Shown here one piece after another: positions 1-7,555 of a DNA stretch of 41,864 nucleotides. The notes beneath the pieces are model-generated. The model was not told where the DNA came from. It ran no database searches and saw nothing but the letters and a program-made list of their open reading frames with translations. Positions within the stretch are counted from its first letter, which is position 1. Every line of letters begins with the position of its first letter. Both the position numbers and the translations under genes were made by a program. The DNA lies in assembly GCA_910579655.1 (NCBI GenBank), contig CAJTVE010000021.1:1-41864 (forward strand). The letters are read 5' to 3'. Origin of the DNA: an uncultured Allobaculum sp. (GTDB taxonomy: Bacteria > Bacillota_I > Bacilli_A > Erysipelotrichales > Erysipelotrichaceae).

Positions 1-338
1 TATTGCATCGCAGGCAATCTGAATGCCAGACCGTTAGACAAATGCCTGTATCTTAAAAAGATCCGAAGACATAACCGGCAGATTCATAAATTCAATTTCA
101 GTAAAGGACATGTCCGTAAGAACAACCAGGCTCCACATCTGGTTGGCGGCTTCTGTCTTTTTGATCAAGTCCTGTACAAAGGACAGAAATGTTTTATTAC
201 CGGGCGCAGAGCGACTGGATATTTTGTTTTGAAAACCATTTTTGGAGAAACAATCCATAAATCTGCATCAATGAGGAAACTGACTCTTCTGGAAAGAGCA
301 GATGGATACATCAAAGAAACGGAGGTTCGGCAATTCCT
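1..338. other. No supported gene
   Basis: A 75-codon minus-strand open frame (34-258) has no ribosome binding site and no recognisable family. I see no promoter or RNA signature here. The stretch may be the downstream flank of a gene that lies outside the window. Confidence 0.4.
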
Positions 339-371
339 CCCCACCCAAACTGCATAGCAGTTTGGATGGGG
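339..371. repeat. 15-bp hairpin just upstream of the CBS-domain gene
   Basis: Arms 339-353 and 357-371 pair over 15 positions with one C/A mismatch around a 3-nt loop. No T-run follows on the plus strand, so it is not a normal intrinsic terminator. It ends 16 bases before the ATG at 388 and covers the region where a ribosome binding site would be expected, so it could limit translation or mark a processed or boundary site. This role is inference. Confidence 0.5.
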
Positions 372-387
372 TATCCTTGCCTATCAT

Positions 388-1524
388 ATGAATCTGGTGA
401 TTGCTTCCATTGTTGTTTACCTTGTGGGCATGGTTTCCCTGGCCGTGTGGTCATCCCTGCATGCCACCCTCAAGGAGCTTCAAATGGACTTATATATTGG
501 ATTGTTTGGCCAGTGGCTGGGATCCATTCTGCTTGCCTTTGGCCTGGCCAAACTTGTCGAACTGCCTCTCAGTCTGCTTTCTGTAATTGGAATCATTTTC
601 GCGGCCAGTCTTCTGGTCGGCTGGCTCGTGCTTCATTTTTTCAAATATCATCCGCTGCCCAAGTGCTTTTGTGATGGGTTTGAAGCCTGCTTCCGGTTTC
701 TGTTTACCTGGTGGCTGGTGGAACCCCCTGCCAACGAACAGGATGAAATCGATCTGCTGCTTGATCCAGCGGCCAAACAGGATTATGAAGATCAGCGCGA
801 AGTACTGGAAAATGCGCTGGATTTAGGGGAAACCACCCTCGATGAGATTTGTACCCATCGCTCCGAAATGGTCTGTCTTTCCATGAAAGATGATCCGGCC
901 AAATGGAAACAGGTCATTCAGGCCAACCGCCATACGTTCTACCCCATTACCAACGAAAGCGGCGATGATATCATCGGTGTTCTGGATACCCGTGACTACT
1001 TCCGCCTTCATGGCTTTGGCCAGAAGAATATTATGGAACACTGCGTGGATAAGCCCTTGTTTGCGGCGGAAAACACTACTGCCGACGAGCTGCTTCATAT
1101 CATGAAACACCGCCGGACCTACATTGCGATTGTCCTGGATGAATATGGCGGGGTTGTTGGCCTGGTGACGCTTCACGATATTATTGAAGAACTCTTTGGC
1201 GAACTGTCGGAAGAAGAAGAAAAACGACAGGCTGAAATTGTCAAACTGCCCAAAGGTGTCTGGCGCATTGCAGGGGAAGCCAATCTGAAAGATGTCTCCA
1301 AAGCGCTTGGCATTCCCCTTGAACTGGATGATTTTGAAACCTTCTCTGGCTATGTATTGGGCAGCATTGGGTATATTCCCGAAGATGGCAGCCAATTGGA
1401 AGTCAAGATTGGACCATTGATTGTGCAGATCAAACGCATCGCTGGTCATCGAATCCGCCAGGCGCTGGTCAAAATGGAACCTGCAGCTTCTGCTCCTTCC
1501 GCTGCCCCTGTAAAAAAGGCCTGA
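388..1524 (+). CDS. Hemolysin C/CorC-family protein with paired CBS domains
   Basis: Membrane-anchored CBS-pair protein of the CNNM/CorC (DUF21) superfamily, which has members linked to divalent cation (Mg2+/Co2+) efflux. The N terminus shows about three hydrophobic helices (residues 1-25, 38-58, 60-85), shorter than the usual DUF21 membrane domain. A cytoplasmic CBS pair follows (about 140-275, with VLDEYGGVVGLVTLHDIIEE typical of the second CBS), then a CorC_HlyC domain (about 290-370) and a low-complexity Ala/Pro tail. The ATG at 388 has no clear Shine-Dalgarno; a strong hairpin lies directly upstream. A terminator follows, so it is probably transcribed alone. The family is secure; the substrate is not known. 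Confidence 0.85.
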   Translation: MNLVIASIVVYLVGMVSLAVWSSLHATLKELQMDLYIGLFGQWLGSILLAFGLAKLVELPLSLLSVIGIIFAASLLVGWLVLHFFKYHPLPKCFCDGFEACFRFLFTWWLVEPPANEQDEIDLLLDPAAKQDYEDQREVLENALDLGETTLDEICTHRSEMVCLSMKDDPAKWKQVIQANRHTFYPITNESGDDIIGVLDTRDYFRLHGFGQKNIMEHCVDKPLFAAENTTADELLHIMKHRRTYIAIVLDEYGGVVGLVTLHDIIEELFGELSEEEEKRQAEIVKLPKGVWRIAGEANLKDVSKALGIPLELDDFETFSGYVLGSIGYIPEDGSQLEVKIGPLIVQIKRIAGHRIRQALVKMEPAASAPSAAPVKKA

Positions 1525-1544
1525 CTAAAAAAATGAAAGTGAAC

Positions 1545-1575
1545 TGCTCCCCACCTGGCAAGGGGAGTTTTTTTG
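1545..1575 (+). terminator. Intrinsic terminator after the CBS-domain gene
   Basis: Stem CTCCCC/GGGGAG (1547-1552 with 1562-1567), 9-nt loop, then seven T residues. Confidence 0.85.
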
Positions 1576-1695
1576 TAAGGAAATGGCCAGAGACAGCAAG
1601 AAAACCCGTCATGAAAAAAAACCTCCAATCGCAAGATCAGAGGTTTGCAGCAGATATTGGCATAGAGATTGAGTGAGATCTAGCTGGGATCTGGA

Positions 1696-2661
1696 CTAAA
1701 ATCCAAATACAACAGCATCGTTTGCGGTGTATGGGAAGCTGGTGAAATTATAGGCGTATCCAGATCCGTTTACAGGTTCATAATGAACCATGCGGTTTGT
1801 AGTATCGGTAATGCATGTCTGGAAGACGATCCCGTTGTTAGCGCGGGCTCTGGCGATTTCTTCGGTAGAAACGCTGTCATTGGCAACCCAGGTATCGGTC
1901 ATCTGGTAAACCTGACCATCGACTTCAACGTACTGTGGCAGAGTTGCGATTGTATCGCCATTGATCATACCGGAATGAGCGATGAACCATCCATCCGCCC
2001 AGATCCCGATTGATCCGTCAGCTGGAGCAGATCCTGCACCCCATGCAGGAACGTAAGAGATGTGCCAGATCCCATCGTCGCCGATTAAGGAATTGTTCTG
2101 GACTGGTTCTACAACTTCAACTGGCTGAGAAACTGGTTCTTCAACAGTAACTGGAGCTGGTGTTGGTTCTACTGGAGTTTCAACCGGCGCAGAAACTGGA
2201 GCTGGTGCCACTTCTTCAAAAGCGGTGAAATTTTCTTCCGCAACAGCTGGGGCAGCTGCTGGCTGTTCTGGCTGGGCTGGAGTTTCGACTGGAGCTGGTG
2301 TTTCCACTGGGGCTGGAGTTTCGACTGGAGCAGCCTGTTCTTCAACTGGTGCAGAAGCTGGAGCTGCTGGTGTCTGTTCAGAAGCTGGTGCTTTTTCCTG
2401 ATTTACCTGGGATTCAATTGTGGTTTCGTTGGACTTTTCTGGCGTTTCGATTTCGGCTTTTAAAACTTTCTTGTTTGAAGCAACGGCTGCAACCTTGTTT
2501 TCACTGGTATACGCATACCCGGCAACAGCTGGTTCGCTGGATTTCATTACGGCAACTCCGATGATGGCAGCTACGGAGCAGCTGGCTGCAAGTGCGGCAA
2601 GTCTGAATGCTTTTGTTCCTTTATTTGACTTTAATGTAGTGGTTTCTGTTGTACGTTTCAT
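1696..2661 (-). CDS. Secreted protein with Pro-rich linker and sortase-like C-terminal domain
   Basis: 321 residues. A basic N terminus and a hydrophobic segment (about residues 19-41) give a signal peptide or anchor. Residues about 75-190 are an Ala/Pro/Glu/Val-rich linker with tandem PVETPA units, typical of wall-spanning stalks. Residues about 195-321 resemble a sortase fold: WFIAHSG places a His where sortases have the catalytic His, followed by a Gly-Asp turn and Tyr-rich strand, then IVFQTC and an Arg seven residues after the Cys (TTNRMVHYEP), matching the His/Cys/Arg triad. Against this, the domain is short and sits at the end of a long stalk, unlike most sortases. It could be a transpeptidase or an unrelated domain. 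The ribosome binding site AGAGGA precedes the ATG, and a good promoter lies about 120 bp upstream. Confidence 0.65.
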   Translation of the reverse strand: MKRTTETTTLKSNKGTKAFRLAALAASCSVAAIIGVAVMKSSEPAVAGYAYTSENKVAAVASNKKVLKAEIETPEKSNETTIESQVNQEKAPASEQTPAAPASAPVEEQAAPVETPAPVETPAPVETPAQPEQPAAAPAVAEENFTAFEEVAPAPVSAPVETPVEPTPAPVTVEEPVSQPVEVVEPVQNNSLIGDDGIWHISYVPAWGAGSAPADGSIGIWADGWFIAHSGMINGDTIATLPQYVEVDGQVYQMTDTWVANDSVSTEEIARARANNGIVFQTCITDTTNRMVHYEPVNGSGYAYNFTSFPYTANDAVVFGF

Positions 2662-2730
2662 GATCTATTCCTCTTGATGCGATTGACGGCATCTGTATTC
2701 TCTTATCCTTTTCGAAGAAGAAATGAAGGC

Positions 2731-3215
2731 TTTCTTTATTTTTTGAGCCGTTTCTTTATTTCTCCTTAACTCTGTCTTTATTCTATCCTTATGCATCGAC
2801 TTTGTCCATAAAATTTCCAGTATTTTTATACATTTTTTAAATACTTAAAATTTAAAACTTTTCTCGCTTTAAAGAGATAGTTGAGCAACAGATTTAAGAT
2901 TATAATTTTATTTAATCACTTTTTTCTTCTATGATTTAATAGGATTCTATTCTTTTTAAGATATAGTTTTAATCTTTTTTAAAGTTATAAGCTGTGTCTT
3001 CCCTAAAAAAGTGTAAAGTTTTTTAATATTTTTCTTTATTTCAATATAAGTCTGTCATTAATTTTGAAGTCGAAATAAAGAGCGATCGTTAATTTTATTT
3101 TTATGCCATATATCGCCTGATTCTTTACCTTTTCTTTTCGTTTATTCGTTTCCTTATGTATTCATTTCTGCATAGAGAAAAGCCGCCTGTTTAGCCGCTT
3201 TCAAGTTTCTTTATT
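2731..3215. repeat. Dispersed TTTCTTTATT boxes
   Basis: Exact TTTCTTTATT occurs at 2731-2740, 2751-2760, 3031-3040 and 3206-3215, and TCTTTATT at 2775-2782. The first three start about 20 and 22 bp apart, close to two helical turns. They lie in the leader and upstream region of the sortase-like gene. Read in gene sense they are AATAAAGAAA. Confidence 0.6.
2780..2808 (-). promoter_or_regulatory. Promoter of the sortase-like gene
   Basis: On the minus strand, TGGACA (2808-2803), a 17-bp spacer and TAGAAT (2785-2780). The start site would fall near 2773, giving a leader of about 110 nt that contains two AATAAAGAAA boxes. Confidence 0.6.
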
Positions 3216-3304
3216 CCTCTTTATAAACAGAAGCGATAGTATCCTCTCTTTTTGAATCTTTTGAATCCTATGGAAAGCAACCGCAAAAAGCCGCAAGACA
3301 CCAC
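2809..3304. other. AT-rich gene-free region
   Basis: About 500 bp with clearly lower GC than the flanking genes and no open frame with a ribosome binding site. It holds TTTCTTTATT boxes and several short A/T runs. No RNA family is recognised. It separates the sortase-like gene from the terminator of the MATE gene. Confidence 0.5.
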
Positions 3305-3340
3305 AAAAAAAGCCGCCTGCATCTTTCGATACAGACGACA
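3305..3340 (-). terminator. Intrinsic terminator of the MATE gene
   Basis: Read on the minus strand: a 12-bp stem (arms 3339-3328 and 3323-3312, with G.U pairs), a GAAA tetraloop, then seven T residues. Confidence 0.9.
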
Positions 3341-3407
3341 TTGGAAATTCGATTCCGCTTCGAACAGGAAAGCAGCTCCAGATCTCAGTCAGAAGCTATT
3401 TTGAAAA

Positions 3408-4817
3408 TCAGTCTGTCACTGCTTCTTTTTCAATTTCCTGACTTAAAACCGGGTCTTTGACCATGCGGTCCATCTGTCTGAAGGCACCGATGACCATGAT
3501 GATGGAAACCACAACCGAAGCAAAATCAGCAATTGGCTGAGAGTACAAAATTCCTTCTACACCCCAGAAAATGGGGAAAACGAAGGCCAGCGGCAGATAG
3601 AACAGAATCGAACGGCTCAGCGACAGGAAAATTCCTTTAGCCGGCTGGCCGATCGCCGCAAAGAAGTTAGAAGACAGAGCCTGAATTCCCTGGATACAGA
3701 TCATTGCCATATAAATACGCAGCACTTTGCTTCCAAACTGCAAATAGAGTTCATCCCCATGACCAAACAGTTCGATTAACTGCACTGGGAAAAACTGGAA
3801 AACAAGCTCTACACTTGTTCCCAGAATCAGAATGGCACTCATGGCGAGAAGCAGACACTTTTTGACGCGTTCAAACTGCTGGGCACCATAGTTAAAGCCG
3901 ATAATCGGCTGGGCACCCTGGGCAAGACCAACCGCAACCGAAATATAGATCCCATTGAGCTTGAAAGCTACACCCGAAGCAGCAATTGGAATGTTTGCTC
4001 CATAAACAGAAAGCCCCCCATAGTGTTTGAGCAGGTTGTTGAGGACAATCTGAACGACGAGGATTGCTGCCTGATTCAGGCTGGCTGAAGCCCCAAGCTG
4101 ACAGATCCGGCCCAGATACTTGCCATGAATTTTGAAGTCATTTCTGCTTAAATGAATCTGCTTGAAACGCGGCAGATAGAACAGGGCAACGATAAAGGTG
4201 ACAATCTGGCCAAGGATCGTCGCAAAAGCCGCTCCAAACATGCCCCAGCCAAATCCGAAAATAAATAATGGGTCCAGAATGCAGTTAATGATGGCGCCCA
4301 CGATCATGCACATCATCGAATATTTAGGAGAGCCATCCGCGCGGCATAACTGCGAGATCCCATTGGACGCAATCAAAAAAGGCATACCGATCAGAATCAC
4401 ACGGGAATACTCCAGCGAATACGCATAGTTTTCGGGAGTAGCGCCAAAAGCAGGCAAAAGCTGATTGATCAGCAGTTCGCCAAGAATCATATAGATCACG
4501 CCGACTACCGACATGATGGTCAAGCCCGTCCCTGCAGTGCGGGCGGCATCTTCCACTTTGCCCTGTCCTAAATACAGGGAGTAGCAGCTGGCGGCACCCA
4601 CACCAAACAATAAAGCCAGCGCCAGACCGATGGTGGTAAAGGGGAAGGCAACTGTTGTTGCCCCATTGCCAAGATACCCCATCCCCTGGCCAATAAAGAT
4701 CTGGTCGACAATGTTATACAGGGAGCTGACCAGCATCGCCACAATGGAGGGCAGCGCAAACTGGAACAGCAAGGATCCGATTTTTCCAGTCCCTAATGGA
4801 TTGGTCTTTTGTGTCAT
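3408..4817 (-). CDS. MATE-family multidrug/organic cation efflux transporter
   Basis: 469 residues with about twelve membrane helices in two homologous halves, as in NorM/DinF-type MATE proteins that export drugs or metabolites using an Na+ or H+ gradient. The opening MTQKTNPLGTGKIGSLLFQF leads into the first helix and the usual NIVDQIFIGQGMG segment after it. I take the ATG at 4817: AGGAGA lies at the right distance, and the longer frame opening at 4856 would translate through that ribosome binding site. It is transcribed alone, with its own terminator. Substrate unknown. A second MATE gene lies at about 20.1-21.5 kb. Confidence 0.93.
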   Translation of the reverse strand: MTQKTNPLGTGKIGSLLFQFALPSIVAMLVSSLYNIVDQIFIGQGMGYLGNGATTVAFPFTTIGLALALLFGVGAASCYSLYLGQGKVEDAARTAGTGLTIMSVVGVIYMILGELLINQLLPAFGATPENYAYSLEYSRVILIGMPFLIASNGISQLCRADGSPKYSMMCMIVGAIINCILDPLFIFGFGWGMFGAAFATILGQIVTFIVALFYLPRFKQIHLSRNDFKIHGKYLGRICQLGASASLNQAAILVVQIVLNNLLKHYGGLSVYGANIPIAASGVAFKLNGIYISVAVGLAQGAQPIIGFNYGAQQFERVKKCLLLAMSAILILGTSVELVFQFFPVQLIELFGHGDELYLQFGSKVLRIYMAMICIQGIQALSSNFFAAIGQPAKGIFLSLSRSILFYLPLAFVFPIFWGVEGILYSQPIADFASVVVSIIMVIGAFRQMDRMVKDPVLSQEIEKEAVTD

Positions 4818-5124
4818 GAATGTTTCTCCTCTCTTTTTCCTTTTCATCTTCTTCAATCCTGTTTTGTCTTTCTGAGTCCACTGCTGCCAAACATGGCCCC
4901 AATGTGACTCAGGCAGAGTAACGTTGTTATTCTTGCTGATTCAAAACTTTATGTCCAGTCTTTCCAGCAAGTTTTCAAAGATCGGATCCTGCAGGAAAAA
5001 TGCTCATCTTTCCTGCTTTGAAAACCAAAAAACTGGAACCGAAAAAATCGATTCCAGTTTCCATTCCTTCAAAATTGAGCCTGTGCGCTGATGATCCTGC
5101 CAAGATCAGATGGCCGATAACAGA
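4818..5124. other. Intergenic region between MATE and cupin genes
   Basis: About 300 bp holding the terminator of the cupin operon and, at 4992-5017, a second 8-bp inverted repeat (GCAGGAAA/TTTCCTGC). No gene seen. Confidence 0.5.
5025..5062 (-). terminator. Intrinsic terminator of the mnmM-cupin operon
   Basis: Minus-strand stem AAACTGGAA/TTCCAGTTT (arms 5060-5052 and 5038-5030) followed by a T-run. Confidence 0.8.
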
Positions 5125-5781
5125 CTAATTGTTGATATTTTCACCTGAGTTGCCGCCCAAAAAGTTAATGATGTCCTCCTCTTCGAGCATGGGGCCGCTT
5201 GGTCTTTGTTCATCGACATCCACTAAAATGGCCAGTTCGCCATCGTCATCATAAACATGGCAGGGGAATGGATGATCATCAATCGAATCAAAATCAAAAC
5301 CGGCATTACTTGGAGTGCATTGAGAGAGCATGAGGGGTTCGTCACCAATGTTGATCAGACGACGGGCAATGCCTGCTGGAACTTTATGGAGGCTGCCCTC
5401 TTCAAGCTCTTCGCACCAGCATTCTCCCTCTTTGGACAGGTACATGATCAAACCTTCCCCCTGCATACACAACAGATATTCTTCTGCTTCAGGGTTGGAA
5501 CGAAAATGGCCTTTCGTGCAAAAATACTGGTCTTTGACCTGGCCAGGATACAGGGTGATATGGCCCCAGTCCAGACGGCCTTCTTTGGGATCGGACTCTT
5601 TGACGATGTGTTCATAAATTACCGTCTCCGGGTCCATGTCAGGATCGCTGCGATTGAAATAGTCAGCGTCCTTGTACTTCATGACCATCTCAACAAGATT
5701 ACTGCCTTTGAGGCGCTCTTGCCAGTGGTGGGTCAGTTCTGACTTCAGAACTGGGATGGGATTTTTGGATTGTTCTTTCAT
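5125..5781 (-). CDS. Cupin-type glucose-6-phosphate isomerase family protein, metal ligands altered
   Basis: 218 residues. The core (about 70-165) matches the archaeal-type cupin glucose-6-phosphate isomerase family (PF06560): TLYPGQVKDQYFCTKGHF, then EAEEYLLCMQGEG, then VPAGIARRLINIGDEPLML. In the Pyrococcus enzyme the metal is held by His-x-His, a Glu seven residues on, and a later His. Here the first His and the Glu are present, but the second His of HxH is Arg (GHFR) and the later His is also Arg (ARR). Activity as a metal-dependent isomerase is therefore doubtful; it may bind a sugar phosphate without turnover or use another metal site. The start is 4 bp after the mnmM stop, so the two are one operon. 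The acidic C terminus is lineage-specific. Confidence 0.75.
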   Translation of the reverse strand: MKEQSKNPIPVLKSELTHHWQERLKGSNLVEMVMKYKDADYFNRSDPDMDPETVIYEHIVKESDPKEGRLDWGHITLYPGQVKDQYFCTKGHFRSNPEAEEYLLCMQGEGLIMYLSKEGECWCEELEEGSLHKVPAGIARRLINIGDEPLMLSQCTPSNAGFDFDSIDDHPFPCHVYDDDGELAILVDVDEQRPSGPMLEEEDIINFLGGNSGENINN

Positions 5782-5785
5782 AGCG

Positions 5786-6346
5786 CTACACCTGTGGAAC
5801 AGCGCGGGGGATATGTCGTTTTTCTATACATAACAAGCTCGGACTGTTCGATTTAAAAGGATGAGAAATATACGTTGTCTCAAGTCCATCCTGAGACTTC
5901 AGCCATTGAAAAATCGTTTCCTGCTCCTGCACGCCATCAGGATGCGGATAAAAAACGAGCGCGATGCGCCCTTTGATTCGAAGCAGTTCAATGGCGGACT
6001 GAACAGCTTTCAGAGAACTGGAAGACCTGGTTGCTACACCTTCTAGAGTATGAGGGTCATAGCCAAAATTAAAGACAACCGCGTCGACTCTGCCCTTTAA
6101 AGATTTCAGATCTTCTCCCATCTGATCGTGGCTTTTGCCCCAGGCGTGCAGACGGGGATCATCAATCTCTTTCACGGCATTTTCCAGCAGGCCAGGCTGA
6201 ATTTCATAGGCGAACACCTGTCTGGCCTTGTGATCCAGAAAAAAGCGGCTGTCGCGTCCGTATCCGAGGGTGCCATCAATGCAGATCGCCTGAGGATGCA
6301 GGACGGGTTCTAAAAAATCGTGGGAGAGCTCACTCATCGGTTTCAA
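5786..6346 (-). CDS. mnmM: tRNA 5-aminomethyl-2-thiouridine methyltransferase, MnmM/YtqB family
   Basis: 186 residues, a class I SAM-dependent methyltransferase. Motif I is IDGTLGYGRDSRFF; VVFNFGYDPH and the later IALVFYPHPDGVQEQ are characteristic of the YtqB/MnmM group, which adds the last methyl in making mnm5s2U34 in tRNA wobble positions. The best start is TTG at 6346, with AAAGGAGAG 10 bases upstream; the in-frame ATG three codons in is too far from it. It is the first gene of a two-gene operon with the cupin protein. The family is clear; the exact substrate follows from family knowledge. Confidence 0.85.
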   Translation of the reverse strand: MKPMSELSHDFLEPVLHPQAICIDGTLGYGRDSRFFLDHKARQVFAYEIQPGLLENAVKEIDDPRLHAWGKSHDQMGEDLKSLKGRVDAVVFNFGYDPHTLEGVATRSSSSLKAVQSAIELLRIKGRIALVFYPHPDGVQEQETIFQWLKSQDGLETTYISHPFKSNSPSLLCIEKRHIPRAVPQV

Positions 6347-6469
6347 TTGAAATGCACTCTCCTTTCAGTAATCATTAAATCCCTGTCTGGTTGACAGGAT
6401 CATTAATATATTAACGCGAGTGATGAACTATTCCATGTATTGTGAACGAAAATTCGATTCACCTTCAAT

Positions 6470-6492
6470 AAAAAAAGGCGAAATCCGCCTTT
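6470..6492 (-). terminator. Intrinsic terminator of rmuC
   Basis: Minus-strand stem AAAGGCG/CGCCTTT (arms 6492-6486 and 6480-6474), then T residues. A second small hairpin (GCCG/CGGC, about 6503-6515) lies between it and the gene. Confidence 0.8.
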
Positions 6493-6553
6493 GATGAAAC
6501 AGGCCGCCTTTCGGCTTACATTCGCCTTTACTCATTGTATATATAATCTTTTC

Positions 6554-7504
6554 TTATTTAAAAAATTGATCTGCATTCAGGTCAGCAGTATCCGGATTGG
6601 ATAATTCATCCAGACTATTGAGCAGTTTGCGGCTCTGTCTGGTCAGTTCAGCTGCCTGCTTTTCCAGCGTCTGTTCCGTGCGGGAAATCTTCTCGCAGCC
6701 TGCCAGCATGCTTTGGGCCTGCATCTCGAGACTTTCCAGACGCACTTCCAGATTCTCCAGTGATTTTGCCCGATAGAAATTCCGGGTCGATGCCAGCAGC
6801 GTAAACACGACACCAGAAAGGGTGGTTGGAGAGACGAGCATGACATGGCGTGATAAGGCATAGTCCATCAGATCTGAACCTTCCGAACAAAGCCAGGCAA
6901 AGACGCCTTCATTTGGAATAAACAGAATGGCCTCATCCAAGGTTTCTTCATTGATGTATTTATCCGCAACGTCGCCAATGTGCTTTTTGATGTTCCGGCG
7001 CAGTTCTTTTTCATACGCATCGGCTGATTCAGGTTCAGAAGTCATCCTGACATAGTTTTCCATTGGAAATTTCGAGTCGATGCAAAGCACCTGATCGGTT
7101 CCCGGAAGATGGAAGGCACCATCACTGATTTTTCCATTTTTGAGATGGTACTGGCTGGAGTAGATAAAGGGACTGTCGCCAAGACAAGTCCGGACGAGAT
7201 GATCGAGCTGGTACTCACCCCACGTTCCACGGTGTTTCGCATTGGTCATGACCCGGGTAATTGAGGAGACCTGACTGGCCATGGACTGGGTCGTATTCAA
7301 GCTGGTCAAAGACTGATTGCTGAGGGCGTCCATTTTGGCAGCCATCACCCGCGTCAGCTCGAGGGCGCGATGGGTCAGTTCTCTTTCCTGCTGCGCTCTT
7401 TTTTCCACTCGTTCCTGGCGGTTGAGCAGATACCACAGACCCATACAGATCACGGCAAGCAGCAGAATGGTTAAAACAAGTAAAACAATCAATAAGATAT
7501 TCAC
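6554..7504 (-). CDS. rmuC: DNA recombination protein RmuC homolog
   Basis: 316 residues. One N-terminal membrane helix (about 3-26), a coiled-coil stretch (about 30-85), then the RmuC nuclease-like core (about 90-260) with KHRGTWGEYQLDHLV, VLCIDSKFPMENY and AILFIPNEGVFAW, and a C-terminal coiled coil. E. coli RmuC limits DNA inversion and is thought to be a nuclease of the PD-(D/E)xK type; the DSKFP segment fits its catalytic region. It is shorter than the 400-470 residues of many homologs because the coiled coils are short. The start is GTG at 7504 with AAGGG upstream. It follows cca by 51 bp on the same strand, probably one transcript. Confidence 0.92.
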   Translation of the reverse strand: MNILLIVLLVLTILLLAVICMGLWYLLNRQERVEKRAQQERELTHRALELTRVMAAKMDALSNQSLTSLNTTQSMASQVSSITRVMTNAKHRGTWGEYQLDHLVRTCLGDSPFIYSSQYHLKNGKISDGAFHLPGTDQVLCIDSKFPMENYVRMTSEPESADAYEKELRRNIKKHIGDVADKYINEETLDEAILFIPNEGVFAWLCSEGSDLMDYALSRHVMLVSPTTLSGVVFTLLASTRNFYRAKSLENLEVRLESLEMQAQSMLAGCEKISRTEQTLEKQAAELTRQSRKLLNSLDELSNPDTADLNADQFFK

Positions 7505-7555
7505 AACGGTTTAAATTCCCTTCTTTTTTGGTCTGATTTCTTTTCAGAATTCCTT

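Noticed and set aside
34..258. 74-codon minus-strand open frame
   Set aside because: No ribosome binding site, no family resemblance, low complexity in the second half.
823..1449. Long open frame on the minus strand across the CBS-domain gene
   Set aside because: Shadow of the real gene; no start signal and no coherent protein.
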